This document shows positions 29,552-36,874 of a stretch of DNA of 64,000 nucleotides, piece after piece. The notes under the pieces are model-generated. The model searched no databases. It was not told where the DNA came from and was given only the letters and a program-made list of their open reading frames with translations. The translations under genes and the position numbers were made by a program. The stretch's first letter is position 1. Each line of letters begins with the position of its first letter. Source of the stretch: Pseudoalteromonas shioyasakiensis (GTDB lineage: Bacteria; Pseudomonadota; Gammaproteobacteria; Enterobacterales; Alteromonadaceae); the NCBI RefSeq assembly GCF_019134595.1, contig NZ_CP077770.1, positions 1,322,001 to 1,386,000 on the forward strand, in the 5' to 3' direction.

Positions 29552-29899
29552 ATGTACGAAATTTTATTAGTAGTTTATTTAATTGTTGCTTTAGCATTAG
29601 TTGGTATGGTTTTAATCCAACAAGGTAAAGGCGCAGATATGGGTTCATCATTTGGTGCCGGCGCTTCTGGTACCGTGTTTGGCTCATCAGGTGCTGGTAA
29701 CTTCATGACTAAAACAACAACAATCTTAGCGACGATTTTCTTCGTACTAAGTATTGTTCTAGGCAACCTTACTGCAGGTCAAATTAAAGAGACAGATAAG
29801 TGGGAAGTCATAGAAAAAGCGCCAGCTGTTGAAACTGTAACGCCAGCACAATCTGATGTGCCTGCGACAGAAGATAAAACGTCTGACGTACCTAACTAA
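29552..29899 (+). CDS. secG: Preprotein translocase subunit SecG
   Basis: A 115-aa inner-membrane protein that assists the SecYEG channel. Two TM segments (about 1-22 and 53-72) flank the conserved GMVLIQQGKGADMGSSFG(A)GAS loop. The Gly/Ser-rich loop and the acidic Pro-rich tail are typical. It starts 1 bp after the tpiA stop, so it is coupled to tpiA, and the tRNA-Leu gene follows. Confidence 0.95.
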   Translation: MYEILLVVYLIVALALVGMVLIQQGKGADMGSSFGAGASGTVFGSSGAGNFMTKTTTILATIFFVLSIVLGNLTAGQIKETDKWEVIEKAPAVETVTPAQSDVPATEDKTSDVPN

Positions 29900-29975
29900 T
29901 TAGCTTTGCTAATTCTCGTTAAGCAGTTTTCACTCCTCAAGTAAACGTTAAGCTTAACAACATACAGAATTGTAT

Positions 29976-30060
29976 GCGGATGTGGTGGAATTGGTAGACA
30001 CGCCATCTTGAGGGGGTGGTGGCTTCGGCCGTGGGGGTTCAAGTCCCCCCATCCGCACCA
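29976..30060 (+). tRNA. tRNA-Leu (anticodon GAG)
   Basis: The 85-nt gene has an acceptor stem GCGGATG paired with CATCCGC, then ACCA with CCA encoded. The anticodon arm CCATC-TTGAGGG-GGTGG gives anticodon GAG, reading CTC/CTT. A short class II variable arm (TGGCTTCGGCC) and a T arm GGGGG-TTCAAGT-CCCCC are visible. Downstream of secG this matches the leuU position in E. coli. Confidence 0.95.
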
Positions 30061-30065
30061 AAATT

Positions 30066-30098
30066 AAAAAGCTGTAACTCACTGAGTTACGGCTTTTT
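30066..30098 (+). terminator. Terminator after tRNA-Leu
   Basis: Long stem (30066-30080 with 30084-30098, one G-T wobble), followed by T residues. Confidence 0.88.
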
Positions 30099-30257
30099 TC
30101 GTTTTAGTGCTTCATAAAACAAAATGCGCACCTTTATAGTGCTTTTATTCTAATGTTATTCCTCTGCACGAAATTAACTAATTGATTATTAGGTGAAATA
30201 AAAATTGGAGCCTTCCTTGCTTAACTAGAATTGGTATCACTACTTTGAGGAAGCAAG

Positions 30258-31202
30258 ATGGCTAGAATGAGTTATTTAAGTGCTATAGAACGCTATGAAG
30301 AGCAGCAACAGCTTATTCATGAACTTCTTCTTTCTATACTTGCCAGTGTTCAAGCATCGTTGACTAATAAGCAAGCATATCAACAGCTCGTCAACCAATA
30401 CCCATTCCTAGAATTACAATATTGTTTGAATGAGCAAGGCATTCAGCAAGGTGATAATGTTTGTTTTAAGCGTCAATACAAAAAGAAACTGGGTCATGTT
30501 GGGGCTGGGCAAGATTTGAGCGCTCGACCTTATTTTTTAGTCGCCTCTGCTGCGCCCGTACCGCACTTTACTTCGCCGTATATTTCGACTGCGACTAAAC
30601 ATCTTTGTATTTCAGTGATCAAAACAATCCCTTCAGGCAACGATGAACAGCACTTTTTGGTTATCGATGTGTGTTTAACAGAGCTTATTGAGTTTATTAT
30701 GGGAGACACTAAGCGAGCCAGAATGACACCTTACTTTAAGGTCGGTTATGGCTTGATTGTCGCTTGCTTGTTCTGTTTGGTGTTCTACCTGCTATATAAA
30801 GTGTTTGCTGGAATGGTGGACTTAGTCATAAGCGAAGACACTCAGTCAGACCCACTAAAACCATTTACCATTATTATCTTTGTTACTTTAGCGTTGGCTA
30901 TTTTTGATTTAGGTAAAACAATTCTAGAAGAAGAAATCCTCATGCATAAGGATATTTTTCGCCACAGCTCAACAAGACGTACGATCACACGTTTTATCTC
31001 AACAATTTTGATTGCAGTATCGATAGAAGCCTTGCTAACCATGTTTAAAGCTGCACTCGGGCAAACTGAGTATGTTATACCTGCTGTATTGATGATGTTT
31101 GCTGTAGTAGGTCTGTTGATTGCACTGGCAATTTACGTTTACCTAGGCGCCAAGGCTGAAGATGTGCTTACACGAGTTCAGCGGTTAAAAGTAAAACACT
31201 AA
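30258..31202 (+). CDS. PDC-sensor-like integral membrane protein
   Basis: A 314-aa protein of uncertain role. The first half (to about residue 150) looks like a PDC/Cache sensor: a long helix (RYEEQQQLIHELLLSILASVQ), then QDLSARPYFLVA and SPYISTATKHLCISVIKTI, which resemble the small-ligand pocket signature. Four hydrophobic segments follow (about 160-180, 210-222, 245-265, 275-295) with charged loops. No GGDEF, HisKA or MCP output domain is present. The region between tRNA-Leu and this gene holds no rimP/nusA genes. Confidence 0.68.
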   Translation: MARMSYLSAIERYEEQQQLIHELLLSILASVQASLTNKQAYQQLVNQYPFLELQYCLNEQGIQQGDNVCFKRQYKKKLGHVGAGQDLSARPYFLVASAAPVPHFTSPYISTATKHLCISVIKTIPSGNDEQHFLVIDVCLTELIEFIMGDTKRARMTPYFKVGYGLIVACLFCLVFYLLYKVFAGMVDLVISEDTQSDPLKPFTIIIFVTLALAIFDLGKTILEEEILMHKDIFRHSSTRRTITRFISTILIAVSIEALLTMFKAALGQTEYVIPAVLMMFAVVGLLIALAIYVYLGAKAEDVLTRVQRLKVKH

Positions 31203-31244
31203 TGAATAGGGCGCTTTGTTTACAGCTCAGCGCCCTGAAATTGA

Positions 31245-31397
31245 TTAAAGTGTACCGCCAATGCCAATACTTGGGTTAACGTACACAGGGCCTACTTTAA
31301 ACGGCGCATTAATATCTAAGCTTGCATAGGGGGTGCAGGCATTTAAAGCTAACATTGCAGCTGCAAGAGCAGCTAAGCGAATCATTTTTTTATTCAT
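31245..31397 (-). CDS. Short 50-aa lipoprotein
   Basis: A short gene found by reading the sequence. The minus strand gives a 50-codon frame: basic start (MNKKMIRL), hydrophobic stretch, lipobox LNAC with Cys21, then a short mature part (SLDINAPFKVGPVYVNPSIG). It begins at the TAATG overlap with the stop of the VOC lipoprotein gene (31397-31399), so translation is probably coupled. A complete lipoprotein signal in this position argues that the gene is real. Function is unknown. Confidence 0.7.
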   Translation of the reverse strand: MNKKMIRLAALAAAMLALNACTPYASLDINAPFKVGPVYVNPSIGIGGTL

Positions 31398-32266
31398 TAC
31401 ATTTGCTCCTGAATTATAATACCAGCACCCGCTGGATCACGAATAATTGCGACGCTGCCACTTCGTACTTTGTCATTTGGTGCCATTAGGACTATGCCGC
31501 CTGCCGCGGTTACTTTTAATAGGGTCGCGTCAACATCGGCTACTTTAATGTAATTCACCCATGTGTTACCTATCTCGGCATCTGGTTTTTTTACAAAGCC
31601 AATCGCAGGTGTGCCATTTAAGGCTAAGTAACTGTAATTTCCATTGTTAAGCGGTTTACTTTGTGCTGAATAATCCCCAAGCGATTGGTAAAAGGCTTTA
31701 CTTTGCTCCGGGTTATCACTCCATACTTCTTGCCAAATCCAGCCATTATCAGTTTGATGAGTTTCAGGGTCGCCATTAACGGTATTGATCAGTGAAAAAA
31801 CAGCCCCTTGGGGGTCTTCTAATACAGCAATAGTGCCACGACCTTTGATTTCGGTATTGCTTACTAATACTTTACCACCGGCAGCGATCGTTTTTTCGCT
31901 GACGGCAGCGATGTCTTTACTACTGATAAGGCTGAGCCAGTGGCTGGCATTTTGATTATTATCAAGTTCAGCCATGCCTGCAATTAACTTACCGTTTAAT
32001 GATGCTAACGTATAGCTGTCGTTAACGGCTTCGAATTGCCAACCAAATACACTGCCATAAAATGCTTGAGATTGTGTCAAATTGGGTGTGATCAAATCAT
32101 GCCACACAACGTGGCCTGAGTTTTTTGTTCCTGAATCACTGATTGCAGGTAGTTCACTTGAGGTAAGCTGGCAACCAGTCAATGAGACTGCTGTGACTGC
32201 CATTAAAATTGCAGCGCGTAAGGGGGTGAGTACTTTCAAAGTTTGCTCCTTGCAAAATGGGGTCAA
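31397..32266 (-). CDS. VOC-superfamily (glyoxalase-like) lipoprotein, tandem domains
   Basis: A 289-aa protein with two vicinal-oxygen-chelate modules (about 50-170 and 175-288), each with the pattern WHDLITPNLTQSQAFYGSVFGWQF / WQEVWSDNPEQSKAFYQSLG and a late GxI(V)AIxxDPxGAxx(F/I) strand. A lipobox VSLTGC follows an N-terminal hydrophobic stretch. Most VOC proteins are cytosolic, so an exported, lipid-anchored version is unusual. It could bind a metal or small ligand; activity is not established. Confidence 0.78.
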   Translation of the reverse strand: MTPFCKEQTLKVLTPLRAAILMAVTAVSLTGCQLTSSELPAISDSGTKNSGHVVWHDLITPNLTQSQAFYGSVFGWQFEAVNDSYTLASLNGKLIAGMAELDNNQNASHWLSLISSKDIAAVSEKTIAAGGKVLVSNTEIKGRGTIAVLEDPQGAVFSLINTVNGDPETHQTDNGWIWQEVWSDNPEQSKAFYQSLGDYSAQSKPLNNGNYSYLALNGTPAIGFVKKPDAEIGNTWVNYIKVADVDATLLKVTAAGGIVLMAPNDKVRSGSVAIIRDPAGAGIIIQEQM

Positions 32267-32450
32267 GTAAAAGCATAGACCATTATTTGTTTGTTATTCA
32301 ATCAAAAACTAATTTCTCAAATGATAAAGAGTTAAATAATTATTTTGCAAAAATACCTAAAGCTTTGAGCAAAGCTGTATAGATCAAGTTATAGGCTCTA
32401 GGGTGGAAACAGAGTTATGAGGTATTACCTAGGTACAATTCACTTGCAAT

Positions 32451-33050
32451 TTAGCCCGCAAGCTTATTGAGTTTGTCTATATTTCTTTCGCACCACTGCA
32501 AGGCTTTTTGTTTGTTTTTAACATTAATTTTTTGGTAAATCTTGTGCAAGTGAACTCGCACGGTCGCTTCGCTAATAAACAAAGTATCGGCGATTTGAGG
32601 GCAGCTCGCGCCAGAAGAAAGCAATTGCAGCACTTTAGATTCTTTAAACGTTAAGTTATTTGATTGAATGTGATTTTTTTGCTCAGTTTCGAGCATTTCT
32701 CTCATCCATTTATCGCTCACTATTCTTGGAAACCACAGTGCTCCCTTTTTAATTTCTTGCAGTCCTTGTTCAAAAATATCTGTTTTGGTGTTTTTAAAAA
32801 ATAACCCTTTTAACTTTGGCCAGTCTTTTAATGGCAGCACGTCCGCTCTATCAGGCATATTAAAAATCACCAGATGATGATAGCCATGAGCCTTCATAAA
32901 TTCGCTTATTAATTCACGGTTGGTCAAAGTGTCTAAAGAGTCGTAATTAAGCAGCAGAGTTTTATCATCGTTCGCAATACAGTAAGGAAGAGTCGAAGCA
33001 GGTGACACAAAATCAGCTGCGTTTTTATTAAAAAGAAAATCCATATTCAC
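32451..33050 (-). CDS. LuxR/CsgD-like transcriptional regulator
   Basis: A 199-aa regulator with a C-terminal LuxR-type HTH: LTFKESKVLQLLSSGASCPQIADTLFISEATVRVHLHKIYQKINVKNK. The N-terminal half resembles the degenerate receiver of CsgD/VpsT (WPKLKGLFFKN, GLQEIKKGALWFPRIVSDKW). In those proteins the domain binds cyclic di-GMP or responds without phosphorylation, and they control biofilm matrix genes. The start is GTG 33050 or ATG 33044; neither has a strong SD. It is divergent from the TonB receptor, a natural candidate target. Confidence 0.82.
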   Translation of the reverse strand: MNMDFLFNKNAADFVSPASTLPYCIANDDKTLLLNYDSLDTLTNRELISEFMKAHGYHHLVIFNMPDRADVLPLKDWPKLKGLFFKNTKTDIFEQGLQEIKKGALWFPRIVSDKWMREMLETEQKNHIQSNNLTFKESKVLQLLSSGASCPQIADTLFISEATVRVHLHKIYQKINVKNKQKALQWCERNIDKLNKLAG

Positions 33051-33443
33051 GCCAAAAACTATCGGTAAATGATAACAAGTAAATTGTGTTACTGATTATT
33101 ACGTTTAAAAAGTGAAATTCCAACAGAGGAAAATTTTGCACACATTTTTGTTTAGTTAGCTTTTGCTAACTTGGCTGCACTTTATTTAACATTACCTGAG
33201 CTAGGTACTCTTTGGAAGCTGAGAAATTTCTGAAATTTGTTTCTACTTGATTGAAAAGCAATAAAAAACATGTTCACTTTTCGTTCATTTTAATTGTGTT
33301 ACCAAGTAAGTTTATAGCGATAACATAGTGCTAAACATTTATTTTTATTTACTAATTTACAAAGAATTTAGTAACTTATAATTCGAAAAAACGGAGGTGA
33401 TGTGGTTTATTTATACAGTTTTTGATAAAAATTAAAATAATTA

Positions 33444-33480
33444 TACATATTTTCACAAAACTGACATATAATACCCCTCC
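33444..33480 (+). promoter_or_regulatory. Sigma70-like promoter of the TonB receptor leader
   Basis: Perfect -10 box TATAAT at 33467-33472. A weak -35 region (TACATA, 17-bp spacer) is at 33444-33449. The expected start of transcription is about 33479, just before a terminator-like hairpin. Confidence 0.5.
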
Positions 33481-33486
33481 AGAGGA

Positions 33487-33515
33487 AAGATGCTTATACC
33501 TAAGCGTCTTTTTTT
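33487..33515 (+). terminator. Leader terminator/attenuator before the TonB receptor gene
   Basis: Ten-base-pair stem (33487-33496 with 33501-33510, one T-G wobble, loop TACC) ending in a run of seven T. It is a complete intrinsic terminator lying between the TATAAT promoter and the receptor start codon, with no gene upstream to terminate. It therefore looks like a leader terminator or a tiny RNA end. Confidence 0.65.
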
Positions 33516-33570
33516 ATGCCTGAAATTTACGGGTAAAAATATACACACACGGTATCCTTTGGAGTTTTAA

Positions 33571-35793
33571 TTGAAATTACGTCACCTCTCACAGTTAACT
33601 GTAGCCATCGTTGCTGCATTATCTACTTCAGCCTTTGCTGAGCAAGAAAAAACCACTGCTAAACAAGATGCTTTCGAAAAAATCGAAGTAACAGCGCGTA
33701 AGCGTACAGAAAGCATTTTTGAGTCGCCAACAGCAGTGACATCAATCGGTGAAAACCTGATTGATAAAGCGAACATGAGCAACCTAGAAGACATCGGTAA
33801 ATACGTACCTAACCTAAACATCACTCGTTACGGTGTAGGTAATGCGGCACATGCATCTGTGTTTATTCGTGGTATTGGTTTACAAGACCACGTGATCACA
33901 ACTGATCCGGGTGTAGGTGTTTACTTAGATGGTGTTTACCTTGGTCGCCAAATGGGCTCTAACTTATCATTACCAAATGTTGAGCGTGTAGAGGTATTAC
34001 GTGGCCCACAAGGTACTTTGTATGGTCGTAACACATTAGGTGGTGCAGTAAATATTATTACTAAGCAACCTGGTGATGAAGGCATTGTGACTACAAATGC
34101 AAAAGTAGGTAGCCGTGGTCGTTTAGCCGGTGACGTTTACTTTAACAACAGCCTTACCGACACTGTAAGCATGTCTGCAAGCGTGTCTTATAAGCAACGC
34201 GATGGTGTAGGTGAAGCGATTAACCTTGCTAACCCAGAAAAAGAAATTGGTGAAGAGCAAGAATTAAGTGGTCGTATGGCGCTTAAATGGCAAGCAAACA
34301 GCGATTTATCTTTTGTTTTCTCAATTGATGGTGTTGATAACGAATCAGGCCAGTCACCATACACAATTGAGCTAACGGCGCCACTTGATCCGAATGATCC
34401 ATTCAATGGTGATTTCCCATTACTTACAGAAGACATGTTACCAAGCGATCCTGATGATTTAGCATCAACAGTAGCGGGTATTGAGTCGACGGCTTATTCA
34501 GGCTGGGGTACTTCATTAACAGCTGATTGGGATATCAATAATACGTACACAGCTAAGTTCATCACAAGCTACCGTAGCTCAGAATACGAAGGTGGTCTTG
34601 ATGATGACGCTGTTGCCCTTAACCTATCTGAATTCCCTGAAGAAGGCGGCGCAGATCAATATTCATTCGAAATCCAGTTAAATGGTAGCTTCGATAACAT
34701 GGACTTTGTATCTGGCTTGTACTTCTTTAATGAAGATGGCTTCACAAGTTCTGGTCCGTTTGTATTTAGCCCATTCAACACACCTGATGGCCTTTTGAAT
34801 GATGGTACTACAGCGTCTTTTGGTGATTATGGTTACTTTGATATCAACCAAGAGACTAACTCATACGCAGCTTATATCAATGCAAGCTATGACCTAAGCG
34901 ACGATTTAACTGTGGGCGGTGGTCTACGTTATTCGAAAGATAAAAAAGAAGCCGATGCCTTATTCCCAACGTTTGCAACACGCAAATACGTAAGTGCTGA
35001 TTTTGATGCAGTAACATGGGATTTAAATGCGTCTTACCAGCTTAGCAATAACATGAACGTGTATGGCCAAATCCAAAAAGGTTATCAAACAGGTGGTTTC
35101 CCACCGCGTCCATTTGGTGGTCCTGATCAATTTGTTTCTTTCGATGAAACAAAAGCAATTAACTACGAGCTAGGCCTTAAAGGTCAAGTACATGAAGACG
35201 TATCTATGATGCTTGCGGTGTTTGTTACTGACTACACAGACCTAGCATTACCATTCTCAGATCCAACTGCGGGTGGCGGTTTCGTTACTATCGTAGAAAA
35301 TGCCGGTGAGTCTAAAGCACAAGGTATCGAGCTTGAGACAACAATTGCGTTTACAGATGACTTTACGCTACGTAGCGCAATTGGTTACCTAGATTCAGAA
35401 ATCACAGAAGTAGATGACGGCGTTTTAGGTATTGGTAAAGGTGATTCACCAGCACTTACACCACGTTGGACTGTGATGGTCGCACCTTCTTATTTCATTG
35501 ATTTAAGTAACGGTGGCACAGTGGCAGTAAACGCTAATTACTCATACCGCAGCGATATGCAAGGTCAGTCAGTTTACAACCAAAGTGAACACATTGATTC
35601 TCGTGAATTAGTGGGTTTCAACATTTCTTACTTAAACCCGAACGGTGACTTTGAAGTGACTCTTTACGGTGAGAACGTGTTAAACGAAGTATACGATGTT
35701 GGCCGTTTACAACAATCTGGTTTTGTTGGCGTAATGCGCAGCAATGACCGTAGTGAATTTGGATTAAAATTCAAAAAAGAATTTGAGCTTTAA
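33571..35793 (+). CDS. TonB-dependent outer-membrane receptor
   Basis: A 740-aa TonB-dependent receptor. The TTG start at 33571 has GGAG 7-10 nt upstream and gives the signal peptide KLRHLSQLTVAIVAALSTSAFA. A TonB box-like region (EKIEVTARKR) precedes the plug (SPTAVTSIGENLIDKANMSNLEDIGKYVPNL, VEVLRGPQGTLYGRNTLGGAVNII). The remainder is the 22-strand barrel ending in F (FKKEFEL). The subclass with TARKR and QGTLYGRNT is common for carbohydrate, vitamin or iron-compound uptake in marine bacteria; the substrate is undetermined. It is divergent from a CsgD-like regulator and followed by a terminator. Confidence 0.93.
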   Translation: MKLRHLSQLTVAIVAALSTSAFAEQEKTTAKQDAFEKIEVTARKRTESIFESPTAVTSIGENLIDKANMSNLEDIGKYVPNLNITRYGVGNAAHASVFIRGIGLQDHVITTDPGVGVYLDGVYLGRQMGSNLSLPNVERVEVLRGPQGTLYGRNTLGGAVNIITKQPGDEGIVTTNAKVGSRGRLAGDVYFNNSLTDTVSMSASVSYKQRDGVGEAINLANPEKEIGEEQELSGRMALKWQANSDLSFVFSIDGVDNESGQSPYTIELTAPLDPNDPFNGDFPLLTEDMLPSDPDDLASTVAGIESTAYSGWGTSLTADWDINNTYTAKFITSYRSSEYEGGLDDDAVALNLSEFPEEGGADQYSFEIQLNGSFDNMDFVSGLYFFNEDGFTSSGPFVFSPFNTPDGLLNDGTTASFGDYGYFDINQETNSYAAYINASYDLSDDLTVGGGLRYSKDKKEADALFPTFATRKYVSADFDAVTWDLNASYQLSNNMNVYGQIQKGYQTGGFPPRPFGGPDQFVSFDETKAINYELGLKGQVHEDVSMMLAVFVTDYTDLALPFSDPTAGGGFVTIVENAGESKAQGIELETTIAFTDDFTLRSAIGYLDSEITEVDDGVLGIGKGDSPALTPRWTVMVAPSYFIDLSNGGTVAVNANYSYRSDMQGQSVYNQSEHIDSRELVGFNISYLNPNGDFEVTLYGENVLNEVYDVGRLQQSGFVGVMRSNDRSEFGLKFKKEFEL

Positions 35794-35804
35794 TCACTAA
35801 CAAA

Positions 35805-35835
35805 AAAGGGCAAGTAAATACTTGCCCTTTCTTTT
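35805..35835. terminator. Bidirectional terminator
   Basis: 12-bp stem AAAGGGCAAGTA/TACTTGCCCTTT (35805-35816 with 35819-35830), between the receptor gene and the convergent lipoprotein gene. Confidence 0.9.
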
Positions 35836-36203
35836 TAATTATTTTTCTCTTGCTCGCGTTTTTCGCGCGCTTCTCTTAATTCTTCAGCCAGTTCTTTTGC
35901 TTTTTGCTTGGTTTTTTCAGACAGCTCACCAGCCGCTTCTTTACTCTCAATCCATGCATCTAAGGCAATTTCTTTACCGTCGTCATACATGCTGAAGCCC
36001 ATTTTCTTACTTTCTTCGAGTAACTCTTGCAGTGAGTCGTCATTAAACTCATTGGTGGCGTCTTTTACGTCGCCCCAAGCGTCATTTAGCGCTTGCTTTA
36101 CTTCTTCTTTTGCTTCGCTAGCATCTTTCTTGGCTTGCTCGGCATCGTCACATCCTGTTAAGGCAATACAGCCTAATAAAACTAAACTTGCTAATTTGTT
36201 CAT
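35835..36203 (-). CDS. Small coiled-coil lipoprotein
   Basis: A 122-aa lipoprotein (signal MNKLASLVLLGCIALTGC, lipobox LTGC, Cys18). The mature part is almost entirely charged helix rich in Glu, Lys and Ala (AKKDASEAKEEVKQAL; KTKQKAKELAEELREAREK), a predicted coiled coil. The role is unknown; such proteins often act as envelope spacers, but this is inference from composition. Confidence 0.75.
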   Translation of the reverse strand: MNKLASLVLLGCIALTGCDDAEQAKKDASEAKEEVKQALNDAWGDVKDATNEFNDDSLQELLEESKKMGFSMYDDGKEIALDAWIESKEAAGELSEKTKQKAKELAEELREAREKREQEKNN

Positions 36204-36252
36204 ATTTTTCTCTAATGGTTAATCAACTCTTAAGCAGTATAAGCAATAAAAA

Positions 36253-36798
36253 ATGAATATAGCTAGAACAGCACGATTAAGTTTTCGGTTAATGGACGAA
36301 AATGATGCCAAGCTACTTTATGAGCTCGATAACGACCCTGAAGTTATGAAACATCTCACTCGTGGCAAAGTGTCCAGTATGCAGAGCATTAAAGAGGTAT
36401 TCATTCCTCGCTTGAATGCCTATAGAAATGAGCAAAAAGGCTGGGGGCTTTGGCAAGTAAACATCATCGAGAGCAATGAATTTATCGGTTGGGTATTAGT
36501 CAGACCCATGGGCTTTTTTGAACAGCCTGATTTTAGTGATTTAGAAATTGGTTGGCGCTTTAAACAAATGAGCTGGGGTAAGGGCTATGCGTCAGAAGCC
36601 GCACTTGCCATTGCCAAAGTAGTTAGCGAGCCAGAGGAAGTAAAGTCGCTAAGTGCCACAGCACTTAAAGAAAATCTAGGCTCAATAAAGGTGATGGAAA
36701 AACTGGGGCTTAAGTTTGTAAAAAACTATACCCATAAAGATGAGCAAGGTGAATTACCTGCAGTACTTTATTCATGTTCTAAAGAGCAGCTTAGCTAA
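36253..36798 (+). CDS. GNAT acetyltransferase, RimJ/RimL-like
   Basis: A 181-aa GNAT protein of the ribosomal-protein/small-molecule acetyltransferase type (Acetyltransf_3): TARLSFRLMDENDAKLLYELDNDPEVMKHL at the start, then LEIGWRFKQMSWGKGYASEA with the acetyl-CoA-binding loop and NLGSIKVMEKLGLKF. The substrate is unknown. The ATG follows a weak SD. It is divergent from the lipoprotein gene. Confidence 0.87.
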   Translation: MNIARTARLSFRLMDENDAKLLYELDNDPEVMKHLTRGKVSSMQSIKEVFIPRLNAYRNEQKGWGLWQVNIIESNEFIGWVLVRPMGFFEQPDFSDLEIGWRFKQMSWGKGYASEAALAIAKVVSEPEEVKSLSATALKENLGSIKVMEKLGLKFVKNYTHKDEQGELPAVLYSCSKEQLS

Positions 36799-36874
36799 GT
36801 TAATCGTAACTAATTGACCTTAAGGGTTACACATGTCTAAATGGTCAAAATAACATCAAGCATAAGGAAGTACC

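Larger units (their letters stand above)
33051..33570. other. Long AT-rich divergent intergenic region
   Basis: About 520 bp between the CsgD-like gene and the TonB receptor gene. No credible ORF. It holds the TATAAT promoter and the terminator-like hairpin listed separately near its right end. The left part is strongly AT-rich and shows no clear palindrome. Confidence 0.6.

Noticed and set aside
31208..31236. AGGGCGCT...AGCGCCCT hairpin after the PDC-sensor gene
   Set aside because: Good stem but no T run on either strand; not called as a terminator.
36814..36848. TTGACC...GGTCAA inverted repeat before ggt
   Set aside because: Only 6-bp arms 23 nt apart; expected by chance, no known regulator matches.
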